The notes under the pieces: model-generated
What the model saw: the letters and a program-made list of their open reading frames with translations, nothing else
What the model was told of the DNA's origin: nothing
Database searches by the model: none
Assembly: GCF_002440635.1 (NCBI RefSeq)
Contig: NZ_DJUW01000026.1
Span: forward strand, 116,176-180,175
Direction of reading: 5' to 3'
From: Novosphingobium sp. UBA6272
GTDB taxonomy: Bacteria; Pseudomonadota; Alphaproteobacteria; Sphingomonadales; Sphingomonadaceae
DNA: 64,000 bases
Part shown: positions 16,644 to 24,784 of the stretch, one piece after another
Position numbering within the stretch: position 1 is the stretch's first letter
How the letters are laid out: each line of letters opens with the position of its first letter
Translations under genes and position numbers: made by a program

Positions 16644-18023
16644 ATGCCCCGCCTGCCCCTGATCCTCACCGCGTCCCTGTTCACCCTCGCAACCGCCGCC
16701 TCGGCCGATCCCGGGATCGATATCACGATCTATGCCGACAACCAGGCGCTGGTGCAGGACACCCGCCAGGTCACCTTCACCGGCGCGCCGCAGAAGGTGG
16801 AGTTCAAGAACGTTTCCGCCCAGATCCGGCCCGAGACCGCCAGTCTGGCGGCCAGCGACATGCGGATCATCGAGCAGAACTTCGATTACGACCTGCTCTC
16901 TCCCGCCAAGATCATGGAAAATGCGGTCGGTCAGACGATCACGCTGGTTCGCACCAACCCCGCGACTGGGGCGGAGACGCGCGAACAGGCGGTCGTGCTT
17001 GCGGCCAACGGCGGAGTGGTTTTGCAGATCGGCAGTCGGATCGAGGTTCTCCGCGACGATGGCCTGCCGGTGCGGGTGATCTTCGACAAGGTCCCGCCCA
17101 ACATGCGCGCCGATCCGACGCTTTCGATCACCCTGCAAGGCAACCCCGGCACGCGCGAGGCTGCGCTGCGCTATCTGACTCCGGGACTAGGATGGCGCGC
17201 TGATTATGTCGCGCTTTATGACGACAAACAGGGCACGATCGATGTCCAGGGCTGGGTTACGCTGACCAACAATTCGGGCACGACCTATGAGAATGCGCGG
17301 ACCGTGCTGGTTGCGGGAAATCCTCGGCTGATCGGCCAGAACGGCGGAGGGCGCGGCTATCAGCCGGGCCATGACGGCGAAGGCATGGTCGAAGCCGGCA
17401 CCGAAAGCGGCACCCGTGAGCGGCTTGGCGACTATTATCTCTACCCGCTGGGCGACCGGACCACTGTGGCCAATCTCCAGACCAAGCAGGTCAGCTTCCT
17501 CGATGTCCACGGCGCCCCGGCCCAGCATGGTTATGAAGCCTGGTTTGGCTGGATGCAGACCTCCGAAACCCCGATCAGCGCGGCGACGGTCTATAGCTTC
17601 AGCAATTCAGCCAAGGGCGGACTTGGCGATCAGCTCCCCGCCGGCATCGTCCGGTTCTATCTCCGCGACGCGCGCGGGCAGGCTCAGTTCATTGGCGAGC
17701 ACGCGATCGGCCATACCCCGATGGGATCGAAGCTGGCGATCAGCACCGGCCAGGCCTTCGACGTCAAGGTGCAGCCGGTGGTCGAGGCGCGGACCAAGGT
17801 CAGCGACCGGCGCTGGAAGACCTCGATGCGCTATACGCTGAGCAATGCCCTGCCCAAGCCGGTCACCGTCCGGGTCATCCAGTCAGGTCTGTGGGGCGAT
17901 GTCCGGATCACAACCGAAAGCGCCAAGAGCGAACGCCGCGATGCGGATTCAGTGCTCTGGACGGTAACCGTCCCGGCCAACGGCAAGACCGACCTGACCG
18001 CCACCTTCGACACGCGGTACTGA
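16644..18023 (+). CDS. DUF4139 domain-containing exported protein (first of a tandem pair)
   Basis: 459-aa protein with a Sec signal peptide (cleavage near TAASA-DPG, residue 22). Two beta-rich regions follow: an N-terminal part (DITIYADNQALVQDTRQV) and the DUF4139 region with YLTPGLGWRADYVALYD, GWVTLTNNSGTTYENARTVLVAG and RTTVANLQTKQVSFL. The function of the family is not established. GAGGAGA lies 7 nt before the ATG. A paralogue follows 11 nt downstream, so they form an operon. Confidence 0.85.
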   Translation: MPRLPLILTASLFTLATAASADPGIDITIYADNQALVQDTRQVTFTGAPQKVEFKNVSAQIRPETASLAASDMRIIEQNFDYDLLSPAKIMENAVGQTITLVRTNPATGAETREQAVVLAANGGVVLQIGSRIEVLRDDGLPVRVIFDKVPPNMRADPTLSITLQGNPGTREAALRYLTPGLGWRADYVALYDDKQGTIDVQGWVTLTNNSGTTYENARTVLVAGNPRLIGQNGGGRGYQPGHDGEGMVEAGTESGTRERLGDYYLYPLGDRTTVANLQTKQVSFLDVHGAPAQHGYEAWFGWMQTSETPISAATVYSFSNSAKGGLGDQLPAGIVRFYLRDARGQAQFIGEHAIGHTPMGSKLAISTGQAFDVKVQPVVEARTKVSDRRWKTSMRYTLSNALPKPVTVRVIQSGLWGDVRITTESAKSERRDADSVLWTVTVPANGKTDLTATFDTRY

Positions 18024-18034
18024 GGGCTGCGCCC

Positions 18035-19639
18035 GTGTGCCGCTCGCTGATCTTGCTTCTGACGCTGATCACTGCGCTCCCCGCGCAGGCCCAGGTGCGC
18101 GAAGTTAAAGCGGCTGACCCCAGCGACATTTCGGTCACGATCTACCGCGCGCCATACCGCAATGGCGGATCGATCCGGCTCGACAGCCTGGGCGGGTTCG
18201 CGGTGGTTATGGAAACCCGCACCTTGCGGATCCCGGCGGGCAAGAGCCGGTTGCGTTTCGAAGGGGTGGTCGACGGGATCCTGCCCGAAAGCGCGATCGT
18301 ATCGGGCCTGCCGGGCGGGGTGATCGAAAAGAACCGCGATGCGGCGCTGCTCAATCCTTCCTCGCTGATGCGCGCGGTGCGGGGCAAGGTGGTGATGCTG
18401 AAGCGCACCGATCCGGCGACCGGCAAGGCGATCAGCCTTCCCGGTGAAATCATCTCGGCCGGGCCTGACGGGGTGGTGTTCAAGACCGCCGGAGGAATCG
18501 AGAACCTGCGGTGTTCGGGCCTGCCCGAGACCTTCCGCTATTCCAGCGGAGCCGAGGGCCTCTCCGCTAGGCCGACGCTTTCGGTGCTGACCAGCAGCCC
18601 GCGCGAAATCACCGCGACAGTCACCCTCACCTACATCGCCGAGGGGTTCGACTGGAGCGCCAACTACACCGCGCATATCAATCCCGACGGCAAGACCATG
18701 GACATCGGCGGGTGGATCACACTGGCCAATGGCAACGGCATGTCGCTGCCCGATGCCCGGACCCAGATCGTCGCCGGCGGGCTCAACCGGGCCTATGTCC
18801 AGAAGTTCGTCAACAATCAGCCGCAGGTTGTGGCCAAGTGCTGGCCGAGCCAGCGCACCCATCAGGTTCCGCGCAAGCCGGAGCGGCCCTATCAGCTGGT
18901 CCAGCCCTACATGGGCGAGGACTATGAACGTTATGCCGAATCAGATGCGATTGTGCTGACTGCGGAGCGCCGGAAGGGCGTTTTCGCGCCACCGCCGTCG
19001 CCGGTCATGGCCATGGCGCCTCCACCACCCCCGCCTCCGCCGCCCCCACCGCCCGAACAGCTTGGGGATCTCAAACTCTACCGCGTCCCGCAGCGCACCA
19101 CTGTCGCCGGCATGCAGATGAAGCAGACCCGGCTGGTCGAACAGCGCGGCGTGCCGTTCGAACGGATCCACACCGCGATGATCTCGGTCGTCAATTATGG
19201 CAGCGGGGAAGAACGGCCACAGACGCTGGTGATCCTGCGCACCAGAAACGACAAGGAGCACCAGCTTGGTCTGCCGCTGCCCTCAGGGGCTTTCGTGATC
19301 GAACAGGATCACTGGGGCCGGACGATGCGCATTGCCGAACCCAGTCTGCGCGACACTGCCGAGGATGAGAAGATCGAGCTGGGTGCGGGCTATTCGCCCG
19401 ACGTGACGGTTGTACGCCGTACCCTGCGCCGCGAGGGTCAGGAGAGCGAGGTTGAGGTCGAAGTGTCCAACGCCAGTCCGCAAGAGATCGTGTTCGAGCT
19501 GAAGGTCGCGGTATACGGCAGCTGGAAGATCGGCAGCAGCGAAGCCAAGTGGGAAAAGCGCGACGGGGTGCCCGTTTTCGTGCTGCGCATTCCGGCTGAG
19601 GGCAGCGTCAAGCTGCGCTATTCCGCCACTTCCAACTGA
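18035..19639 (+). CDS. DUF4139 domain-containing exported protein with polyproline hinge (second copy)
   Basis: 534-aa paralogue of the upstream protein: the same opening (DISVTIYRAPYRNGGSIRLD) and DUF4139 core (TYIAEGFDWSANYTAHIN, GWITLANGNGMSLPDARTQIVAGG, RTTVAGMQMKQTRLVEQ). It differs by a run of 12 or more prolines (about residues 328-340) inside the domain, which would act as a rigid spacer. The start is GTG 18035, giving the signal peptide CRSLILLLTLITALPAQAQ. Function unknown; probably periplasmic. Confidence 0.82.
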   Translation: MCRSLILLLTLITALPAQAQVREVKAADPSDISVTIYRAPYRNGGSIRLDSLGGFAVVMETRTLRIPAGKSRLRFEGVVDGILPESAIVSGLPGGVIEKNRDAALLNPSSLMRAVRGKVVMLKRTDPATGKAISLPGEIISAGPDGVVFKTAGGIENLRCSGLPETFRYSSGAEGLSARPTLSVLTSSPREITATVTLTYIAEGFDWSANYTAHINPDGKTMDIGGWITLANGNGMSLPDARTQIVAGGLNRAYVQKFVNNQPQVVAKCWPSQRTHQVPRKPERPYQLVQPYMGEDYERYAESDAIVLTAERRKGVFAPPPSPVMAMAPPPPPPPPPPPPEQLGDLKLYRVPQRTTVAGMQMKQTRLVEQRGVPFERIHTAMISVVNYGSGEERPQTLVILRTRNDKEHQLGLPLPSGAFVIEQDHWGRTMRIAEPSLRDTAEDEKIELGAGYSPDVTVVRRTLRREGQESEVEVEVSNASPQEIVFELKVAVYGSWKIGSSEAKWEKRDGVPVFVLRIPAEGSVKLRYSATSN

Positions 19640-19710
19640 TTCAAGCCATGCGAATGCTCGGGCCATAACACACCCTTGCCAAACTCTACTGAATTGATAG
19701 ACCTAATACT

Positions 19711-19725
19711 CTACCGATTCGGTAG
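19711..19725. promoter_or_regulatory. Short palindrome upstream of the DUF4349 gene
   Basis: CTACCG-ATT-CGGTAG lies 18 nt before the start codon at 19743 in an AT-richer stretch. Its position between a possible -10 region (TAATACT, 19704) and the start fits a repressor operator. No regulator gene is adjacent. Confidence 0.35.
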
Positions 19726-19742
19726 TTATTTGGGAGAGTGTC

Positions 19743-20585
19743 ATGCGTTCGTTCCCCCTGCCCCTGTTGGCGCTGTGCGCCCCGGCCTTGCTGCTGTCCG
19801 CCTGTGCCGCCGAAAAGTCCGAAGCCCCTGCCTCTGAAGACGCCGCTGCCGCGGGCGCACCGAACATCCCCGGCGCTGTCGCGCCCGGTGTCGCCTTTCG
19901 TTACGACTATGCCTTCACTCTGCCCGGAAAAGCGATCTCGCAGGTCCAGCAAAAGCATGCCGCGGCCTGCCAGAAGCTTGGCCCTGATCGCTGCCGCGTC
20001 ACCGGGGTCAGCTATGAACAGCCGCGCGAGGATGAAGTCTCAGCTCGGCTTGATCTGCTGCTCGCCCCCGATGTCGCGCATGCCTTCGGCAACGACGCGA
20101 TTGCGGCGGTCGAAGCGGCAGATGGCAAGATCGAACACGCATCGGTCCAGGGCGAGAACGCCGGCGACGCGATCAAGCTGTCGCAATCGGACAGCGCCGG
20201 GATCCAGGCCGAGATTGCCCGGATCGAGGATCGCCTTGCCGCCAAGGGCCTGACGGCTGCGGAACGGGTCGAACTGCAGCAGCAACTGGCCAGCCTGCGT
20301 GAGCAGTTGCGCGGTCAGGTGGCTGATCGCAAGGCCAGGGAGGCCTCGATCGCCAGCACCCCGGTCAGCTTCAGTTATGCCAGCGAGGGTATTCTGGCTG
20401 GCGAAGGCACCTTCACCAAGGCCGCCAGTGCCAGCTGGTCGAGCGTCGAGGGCCTGCTCGCCTTTATCACGCTGTTGCTGGGCGTGGCGCTGCCGTGGGT
20501 CGCCCTGATTGGTGGCGGCGTACTGGCCTGGCGCTGGCTGCGCCGCCTGCGGATCCGGACCCCGGAGCCTGCTCCCAGCGAGTAA
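19743..20585 (+). CDS. DUF4349 domain lipoprotein
   Basis: 280-aa membrane-anchored protein. A signal peptide ends in a lipobox (LLLSACA), and the C-terminus has one transmembrane helix (LLAFITLLLGVALPWVALIGGG) followed by a basic tail. Between them are the DUF4349 beta domain and a coiled coil (IQAEIARIEDRLAAKGLTAAERVELQ, split by GLT), matching the family layout. The function is unknown. GGGAGAGTGTC precedes the ATG. Confidence 0.82.
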   Translation: MRSFPLPLLALCAPALLLSACAAEKSEAPASEDAAAAGAPNIPGAVAPGVAFRYDYAFTLPGKAISQVQQKHAAACQKLGPDRCRVTGVSYEQPREDEVSARLDLLLAPDVAHAFGNDAIAAVEAADGKIEHASVQGENAGDAIKLSQSDSAGIQAEIARIEDRLAAKGLTAAERVELQQQLASLREQLRGQVADRKAREASIASTPVSFSYASEGILAGEGTFTKAASASWSSVEGLLAFITLLLGVALPWVALIGGGVLAWRWLRRLRIRTPEPAPSE

Positions 20586-20593
20586 GGCTTCCG

Positions 20594-20640
20594 CCCCCGC
20601 GCCTCCCTCCCCCTCCCGGCGCGGGGGCACTCTTTCGATT
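20594..20640. terminator. GC-rich hairpin between convergent genes
   Basis: Perfect 10-bp stem CCCCCGCGCC (20594-20603) with GGCGCGGGGG (20618-20627), followed on the plus strand by CACTCTTTCGATTT. It lies between the DUF4349 stop and the Crp-family stop and may end both transcripts. Confidence 0.55.
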
Positions 20641-21303
20641 TCAGGTCTGATCGGCCAGCCACTTGCGCAGCCGTGGGGGGTCCGGGATGCGCACAACCCG
20701 GTATCCGGTCTCGATCAGGCCCTGCCTCTTCAGCGCCGACAGGCATTTGGACAGGGTCATGGTCGAAGTGCCAAGCATGCTGGCGAGGTCTTCCTGCACG
20801 CAGTTGATCCGATTCGATGCCCCCGCCTGGCGCAGCAGCGCCAGCAGGATCTTGGCGAGATGGGCTTCGCGCGACATGGCCCGCAGATCGTCGCTCATCG
20901 CCATCGCGGCCTTCAGGCGCAGCGCGGTGATCCGGTAGAGCGCCGCGAGTACCTCGGGATGCTCCATCAGCGACTGAAACGCCGCGGCATCAAAGTGATC
21001 GATCAGGACGTTCCCCACAGCGACCGCATCGTGGGTGCGCCGGTTCGGCCCGCTAACCAGCAGCACATCGCCAAAATGCTGGCCCTTTCGGACCAGGCTA
21101 ACAAAGGTTTGCGAACCGTCGGCATGGAGCCGGCACAGGCGGACCTGGCCCTTGATCACGATTCCCATTGTCGCCTCGGAATCGCCCCGGCTGTGGATCA
21201 GTTCGCCATCCGAATAGGCGCGGCGTTGCCCGGTCAGCGCCAGCCAATCCCGCGCCTCGGCCGAAATTAGATCAAGTAATTCATGGCCGGCCAGAGCAAT
21301 CAT
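20641..21303 (-). CDS. Crp/Fnr family transcriptional regulator
   Basis: 220-aa regulator with an N-terminal cyclic-nucleotide-binding-type domain (ALTGQRRAYSDGELIHSRGD, GIVIKGQVRLCRL, GQHFGDVLLVSG) and a C-terminal winged helix (QEDLASMLGTSTMTLSKCLSALKRQGLIE). The N-terminus has no Cys cluster for an Fe-S centre, so it is not a classical oxygen-sensing Fnr. The ligand and targets are unknown. The ATG at 21303 gives the normal family length. It is divergent from the MoxR gene. Confidence 0.9.
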   Translation of the reverse strand: MIALAGHELLDLISAEARDWLALTGQRRAYSDGELIHSRGDSEATMGIVIKGQVRLCRLHADGSQTFVSLVRKGQHFGDVLLVSGPNRRTHDAVAVGNVLIDHFDAAAFQSLMEHPEVLAALYRITALRLKAAMAMSDDLRAMSREAHLAKILLALLRQAGASNRINCVQEDLASMLGTSTMTLSKCLSALKRQGLIETGYRVVRIPDPPRLRKWLADQT

Positions 21304-21339
21304 TGCGGTCCGCCTCAAAACATAAAAAAGTTTATATTC

Positions 21340-21463
21340 GCAAAACTGCACGGAAGCTAGACCGACAGCCACAAGAGCCCTTCGGGTCGCGCAATTCTGG
21401 GGGGAATTGGAAGAGGGGGTTGCGGGCGCCGCGCTTTCGAGCTGCGGCGCCCGCTTTTTTTTT
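21340..21463 (+). ncRNA. Candidate terminator-ended leader or small RNA upstream of the MoxR gene
   Basis: Between the Crp-family start and the MoxR start the plus strand can fold into three hairpins: AGCCC-TTC-GGGT near 21380, CAATTC-N6-GAATTG (21392-21409) and a perfect 11-bp GC stem (21422-21432 with 21444-21454) followed by nine T residues. No open reading frame of note is present. It could be a short independent RNA or a leader that ends transcription early. The 5' end and promoter are not identified. Confidence 0.35.
21422..21463 (+). terminator. Strong intrinsic terminator ahead of the MoxR gene
   Basis: GCGGGCGCCGC pairs perfectly with GCGGCGCCCGC across an 11-nt loop and is followed by TTTTTTTTT at 21455-21463. 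It is oriented to stop plus-strand transcription 82 nt before the MoxR start codon, where no complete upstream plus-strand gene needs it. Confidence 0.85.
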
Positions 21464-21512
21464 CGGCTCCACACAGCCCTCTTGCCAGCCCCGCGCAAGC
21501 GCCTTATCCCGC

Positions 21513-21528
21513 TTAACCGAACGATTAA
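21513..21528. promoter_or_regulatory. 16-bp palindromic motif upstream of the MoxR gene
   Basis: TTAACCGAACGATTAA lies 17 nt before the MoxR ATG. A copy with 13 of 16 identical bases lies 18 nt before the vWA gene at 26462. The shared sequence and spacing suggest common control of the two genes. Confidence 0.45.
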
Positions 21529-21545
21529 ACGAACAGGGAGTTCCC

Positions 21546-22388
21546 ATGCGCTTCGAGGGCACCAGCAACTATGTCGCGACCGACGATCTCAAGGTGGCGG
21601 TCAACGCAGCGGTGCTGCTGCGCCGCCCCCTGCTGGTCAAGGGTGAGCCCGGCACCGGCAAGACCGTGCTGGCCCATGAAATTGCCAAGGCCGTCAACGC
21701 GCCGCTGATCGAATGGAATGTCAAGTCGACCACCAAGGCCCAGCAGGGGCTCTACGAATATGACGCCGTCGCCCGGCTGCGCGACGGCCAGCTGGGTGAC
21801 GAGCGTGTCCACGACATCTCGAATTACATCAAGAAGGGCAAGCTGTGGGAAGCCTTCACCAGCCCGCAGCTGCCGGTCCTGCTGATCGACGAGATCGACA
21901 AGGCCGACATCGAGTTTCCGAACGACCTGCTTCAGGAACTCGACCGGATGAGTTTCGATGTCTACGAAACCAAGGAGCGGATCGCGGCAGCCGAGCGCCC
22001 GATCGTGGTGATCACCTCGAACAACGAAAAGGAACTGCCCGACGCCTTCCTGCGCCGCTGCTTCTTCCACTACATCAAATTCCCCGACCGCGAGACGATG
22101 CAGTCGATCATCGACGTCCACTTCCCCGGGATACAGAAGACCCTGGTGACCAAGGCGATGGACATCTTCTACGAGGTTCGCGAAGTGCCGGGGCTGAAGA
22201 AGAAGCCGAGCACAAGCGAACTGCTCGACTGGCTCAAACTGCTGCTCAACGAAGACATGCCGCTCGATGTGCTGCAGCAGAAGGATCCGACCAAGGCGAT
22301 CCCGCCGCTCCACGGTGCCCTGCTCAAGAACGAGCAGGACGTGATGCTGTTCGAACGCCTGGCCTTCATGGCCCGGCGGCAGAACTGA
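21546..22388 (+). CDS. MoxR-type AAA+ ATPase
   Basis: 280-aa AAA+ ATPase of the MoxR class. Walker A is GEPGTGKT (residues 33-40), Walker B is LLIDEIDKAD (from residue 112), sensor 1 is VVITSNNEKELPDAFLRRC, and the C-terminal lid follows. MoxR proteins work as chaperones with vWA-domain partners to activate or insert metal centres; here the likely partner is the CoxE-like vWA protein at 26.5 kb. CAGGGAG precedes the ATG. The gene is separated from the partner by three unrelated-looking genes. Confidence 0.92.
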   Translation: MRFEGTSNYVATDDLKVAVNAAVLLRRPLLVKGEPGTGKTVLAHEIAKAVNAPLIEWNVKSTTKAQQGLYEYDAVARLRDGQLGDERVHDISNYIKKGKLWEAFTSPQLPVLLIDEIDKADIEFPNDLLQELDRMSFDVYETKERIAAAERPIVVITSNNEKELPDAFLRRCFFHYIKFPDRETMQSIIDVHFPGIQKTLVTKAMDIFYEVREVPGLKKKPSTSELLDWLKLLLNEDMPLDVLQQKDPTKAIPPLHGALLKNEQDVMLFERLAFMARRQN

Positions 22389-22397
22389 TCCTGCCAG

Positions 22398-23336
22398 CTA
22401 ACTCACGTTGAAGCAGGCGGTCCCGCTGCGCTTCAGCTCAGAGCACAGGGCATGGGCGCCGGGCGCGGTCGTGCGCAAGCGGTAGACCCGGCGCGATCCG
22501 ACCACGGCCGGGATTATCATGCGCTGGGTACCGAGCAATTGTGGATGACGGTTTGTCAGATCGGCCCAGAGCGCATCGGCCTCCGCTTGGCTTTGTGCGG
22601 CGGCCAACTGGATCGTCTGGCCGGTTGGCGCGGGCTGCGATTGGACCGGGACCAACACCAGCGCTTCAATTTGTGGCGGCGGATTGGCAGATGCGAGGAC
22701 CGGCGGCGCGGCACTGCCCGGCAATGAGGTGCCCGGCATCGGCATGTTGAGCGCCATGCTGATCGCAGCTTGGTCCGATTTCACCGCCGCGTTGGTCACC
22801 ACCACCGTCGTTGCCTCGGCCCTGGTCAGCGCAAACAGCGAGCGGGCGAAGCCGTGCGGCACGCGGATGCAGCCGTGCGAGGCATTGTACGCGGGAACGT
22901 GCCCGGCATGGATCGCAATCCCGCTCCAGGTGAGGCGCTGCATGAAGGGCATCGGCGCATTGCTGTAGAGGTTCGAGCGGTGAAACTTGCGCTTTTGCAG
23001 GATCGGGAAAACTCCATTCGGAGTCCCGTGCCCGCGTTTTCCGGTCGATACCGGCGACTTGGCCCACAGCGCACCGTCCTTGAATACGAACATCTGGCGC
23101 GACGATTTGCTGACCACGATCAACACGCCCGATTGCAATACCTTGGTGACCGGCGGCGGCAGTTGAACCTTTTGCGCGGCCGGCTTGGCGGGCATCGGAG
23201 CCAAGACTGCCGATGCCTGCGCCTGGGCCACGTGCGCGCCGGGCACAGCCTCCAGGCCCGGGATGGCGAGGCCTGCAACCAACAAGAGCAAGAAAGTTGC
23301 GCCGAGTACGGCAGCAGCACGGATCATGGTAAACAC
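22398..23336 (-). CDS. L,D-transpeptidase (YkuD) with C-terminal SPOR-like domain
   Basis: 312-aa exported enzyme that forms 3-3 peptidoglycan cross-links or anchors lipoproteins to the wall. A signal anchor (FLLLLVAGLAIPGL) is followed by the YkuD domain: VLIVVSKSSRQMFVFKDGAL, STGKRGHGTPNGVF, HAGH (143-146) and the catalytic SHGCIRV with Cys156. A proline-rich linker leads to a final region (TIQLAAAQSQAEADALWADL, RVYRLRTTAPGAHALCSEL) that fits a SPOR domain binding denuded glycan. It is convergent with the MoxR gene. Confidence 0.9.
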   Translation of the reverse strand: MFTMIRAAAVLGATFLLLLVAGLAIPGLEAVPGAHVAQAQASAVLAPMPAKPAAQKVQLPPPVTKVLQSGVLIVVSKSSRQMFVFKDGALWAKSPVSTGKRGHGTPNGVFPILQKRKFHRSNLYSNAPMPFMQRLTWSGIAIHAGHVPAYNASHGCIRVPHGFARSLFALTRAEATTVVVTNAAVKSDQAAISMALNMPMPGTSLPGSAAPPVLASANPPPQIEALVLVPVQSQPAPTGQTIQLAAAQSQAEADALWADLTNRHPQLLGTQRMIIPAVVGSRRVYRLRTTAPGAHALCSELKRSGTACFNVS

Positions 23337-23535
23337 CCGTTAACCGAGTCTTTTCACCATGAACCGTTAAGCTGTTGCACTCAACCGGATTCTAGCCCCA
23401 GCCTGTGCAAGTCCCGCCCCCTCCGAAGCTGCCCCAGTGCCTCCAGAGCGCCTTGCCCCCGCATATGGCGCGTGTCATGTTGCCAACCAACGCCGACCCG
23501 ATGGCAGGCCGCGCGCGATATTGAGGGACAGGCCA

Positions 23536-24582
23536 ATGCAAAGACTGGCAACCACACTGATTGCGTTTGCCGCGCTTGCGCTGCCAGGCGTTGCCATGGC
23601 GGCTGCGCCGATCGCATTGCCCAAGGGCAAGGCCTGGGAGCACAAGCAGACCAAGCTCAAGGTTCCAGCGGTGGTCGATGGTTTTGCGCGTTACGAGGCG
23701 GCTGACTATGGCAGTAGCCAGTCCGATGTGATGTTCCAATACCGCGATACGGTCAGCGAAACCCGCGTAACACTTTACCTCTACCGTGCCGGTAGTGCGA
23801 GTGTGCCAATCTGGGCGGACCGAGCCGAGTCCAGCATCGCTGCCAATGCTGCAGCCTATGGCACACTCGACAAGGACGGACGCCGCTTCTCGTTCTACAC
23901 ACCCTGGAGCAATGCCCCCAATAGCGCGGTGCGGGTTACCTTTCCGCTCTCCGGCAAAGGGGTTTCGGCGACCGGCCTGATGCTGGCCAAGCGCGGCGAA
24001 TGGCTAATCAAGATCCGGATGACATCCAACCGCCTCGATGCCGCGTCTGTCGAAGCCCGGCTCGCCAGCTTTTTCGCCGGGCTTGCCTTCAAGCCTGACA
24101 AGGTCGGAGCGGAACCGGCCTATGCTATTCAGCTCTGCCCCGACCGGTTGCCCGCTACCGAAGCCAGCCTTGTCGAACGCGGCAAAGACGATGGCGTAAT
24201 GGCCGGTGCCTTGATCAACAGCATCGCTCCGATGCCGGCCAAGAACAAGCCGGAAAGGGCACCAGTCTATTGCCGCGACGCGGCTTCGGAAGGGCTCTAC
24301 GGGGTCTATCGACCGGGTGGTGCCATGGACCGCTATTTGCTTGCCATAGGCGATGGCGGCGTAACCATGACCGTCGGACGCGATGCATTGGGAGAGCTTT
24401 CCGGTCAGCGCGAAGCACGATTCAGTCCGACACTTTTGACCGCCGAACGGGCTGTGGGTTTTGCCCCTTACACTGCCTTGCCTTCACCCAAGCAGGTCAT
24501 GAGGAGCCTCAACGCGGCCAAACCAATCTGGGCCCGTTCGCGCCTGCCTGGCAAGGAAAAGGAAATCCAGATCATCATGTAA
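23536..24582 (+). CDS. Exported hypothetical protein
   Basis: 348 aa with a Sec signal peptide (MQRLATTLIAFAALALPGVA, cleavage near AMAAA). I do not recognise a family. The mature protein has a beta-rich N-terminal half (WEHKQTKLKVPAVVDGFARY, DVMFQYRDTVSETRVTLYLYRAG) and two Cys residues (QLCPDRL and PVYCRDA) that may form a disulfide. GAGGGACA before ATG 23536 sets the start. Probably periplasmic. The preceding 199 nt hold no feature I can support. Confidence 0.75.
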   Translation: MQRLATTLIAFAALALPGVAMAAAPIALPKGKAWEHKQTKLKVPAVVDGFARYEAADYGSSQSDVMFQYRDTVSETRVTLYLYRAGSASVPIWADRAESSIAANAAAYGTLDKDGRRFSFYTPWSNAPNSAVRVTFPLSGKGVSATGLMLAKRGEWLIKIRMTSNRLDAASVEARLASFFAGLAFKPDKVGAEPAYAIQLCPDRLPATEASLVERGKDDGVMAGALINSIAPMPAKNKPERAPVYCRDAASEGLYGVYRPGGAMDRYLLAIGDGGVTMTVGRDALGELSGQREARFSPTLLTAERAVGFAPYTALPSPKQVMRSLNAAKPIWARSRLPGKEKEIQIIM

Positions 24583-24684
24583 GCAGGCTAGGCAATCGTG
24601 ATTCGCGCTGTGCAAACTGCCCTAAGTGCTCAAGCTGCGGATCGGCTTGCGTTCAGACGCGCACGCATTGGCGTTGATTTCCGG

Positions 24685-24713
24685 CAATTTGTTTATTGCC
24701 AACAAACAAATTG
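24685..24713. promoter_or_regulatory. Perfect 10-bp inverted repeat upstream of the cytochrome-like gene
   Basis: CAATTTGTTT (24685-24694) and AAACAAATTG (24704-24713) are perfect reverse complements 9 nt apart, in an AT-rich stretch 72 nt upstream of the start codon at 24785. The position and symmetry fit a regulator-binding site. The rest of 24583-24784 is AT-rich upstream DNA without genes. Confidence 0.5.
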
Positions 24714-24784
24714 AAGAATCCACTTTACTTAATATGAATATTCGCAATTCTATCCCTGCAAAATAAAGCGGGGGAGAATCCCTA

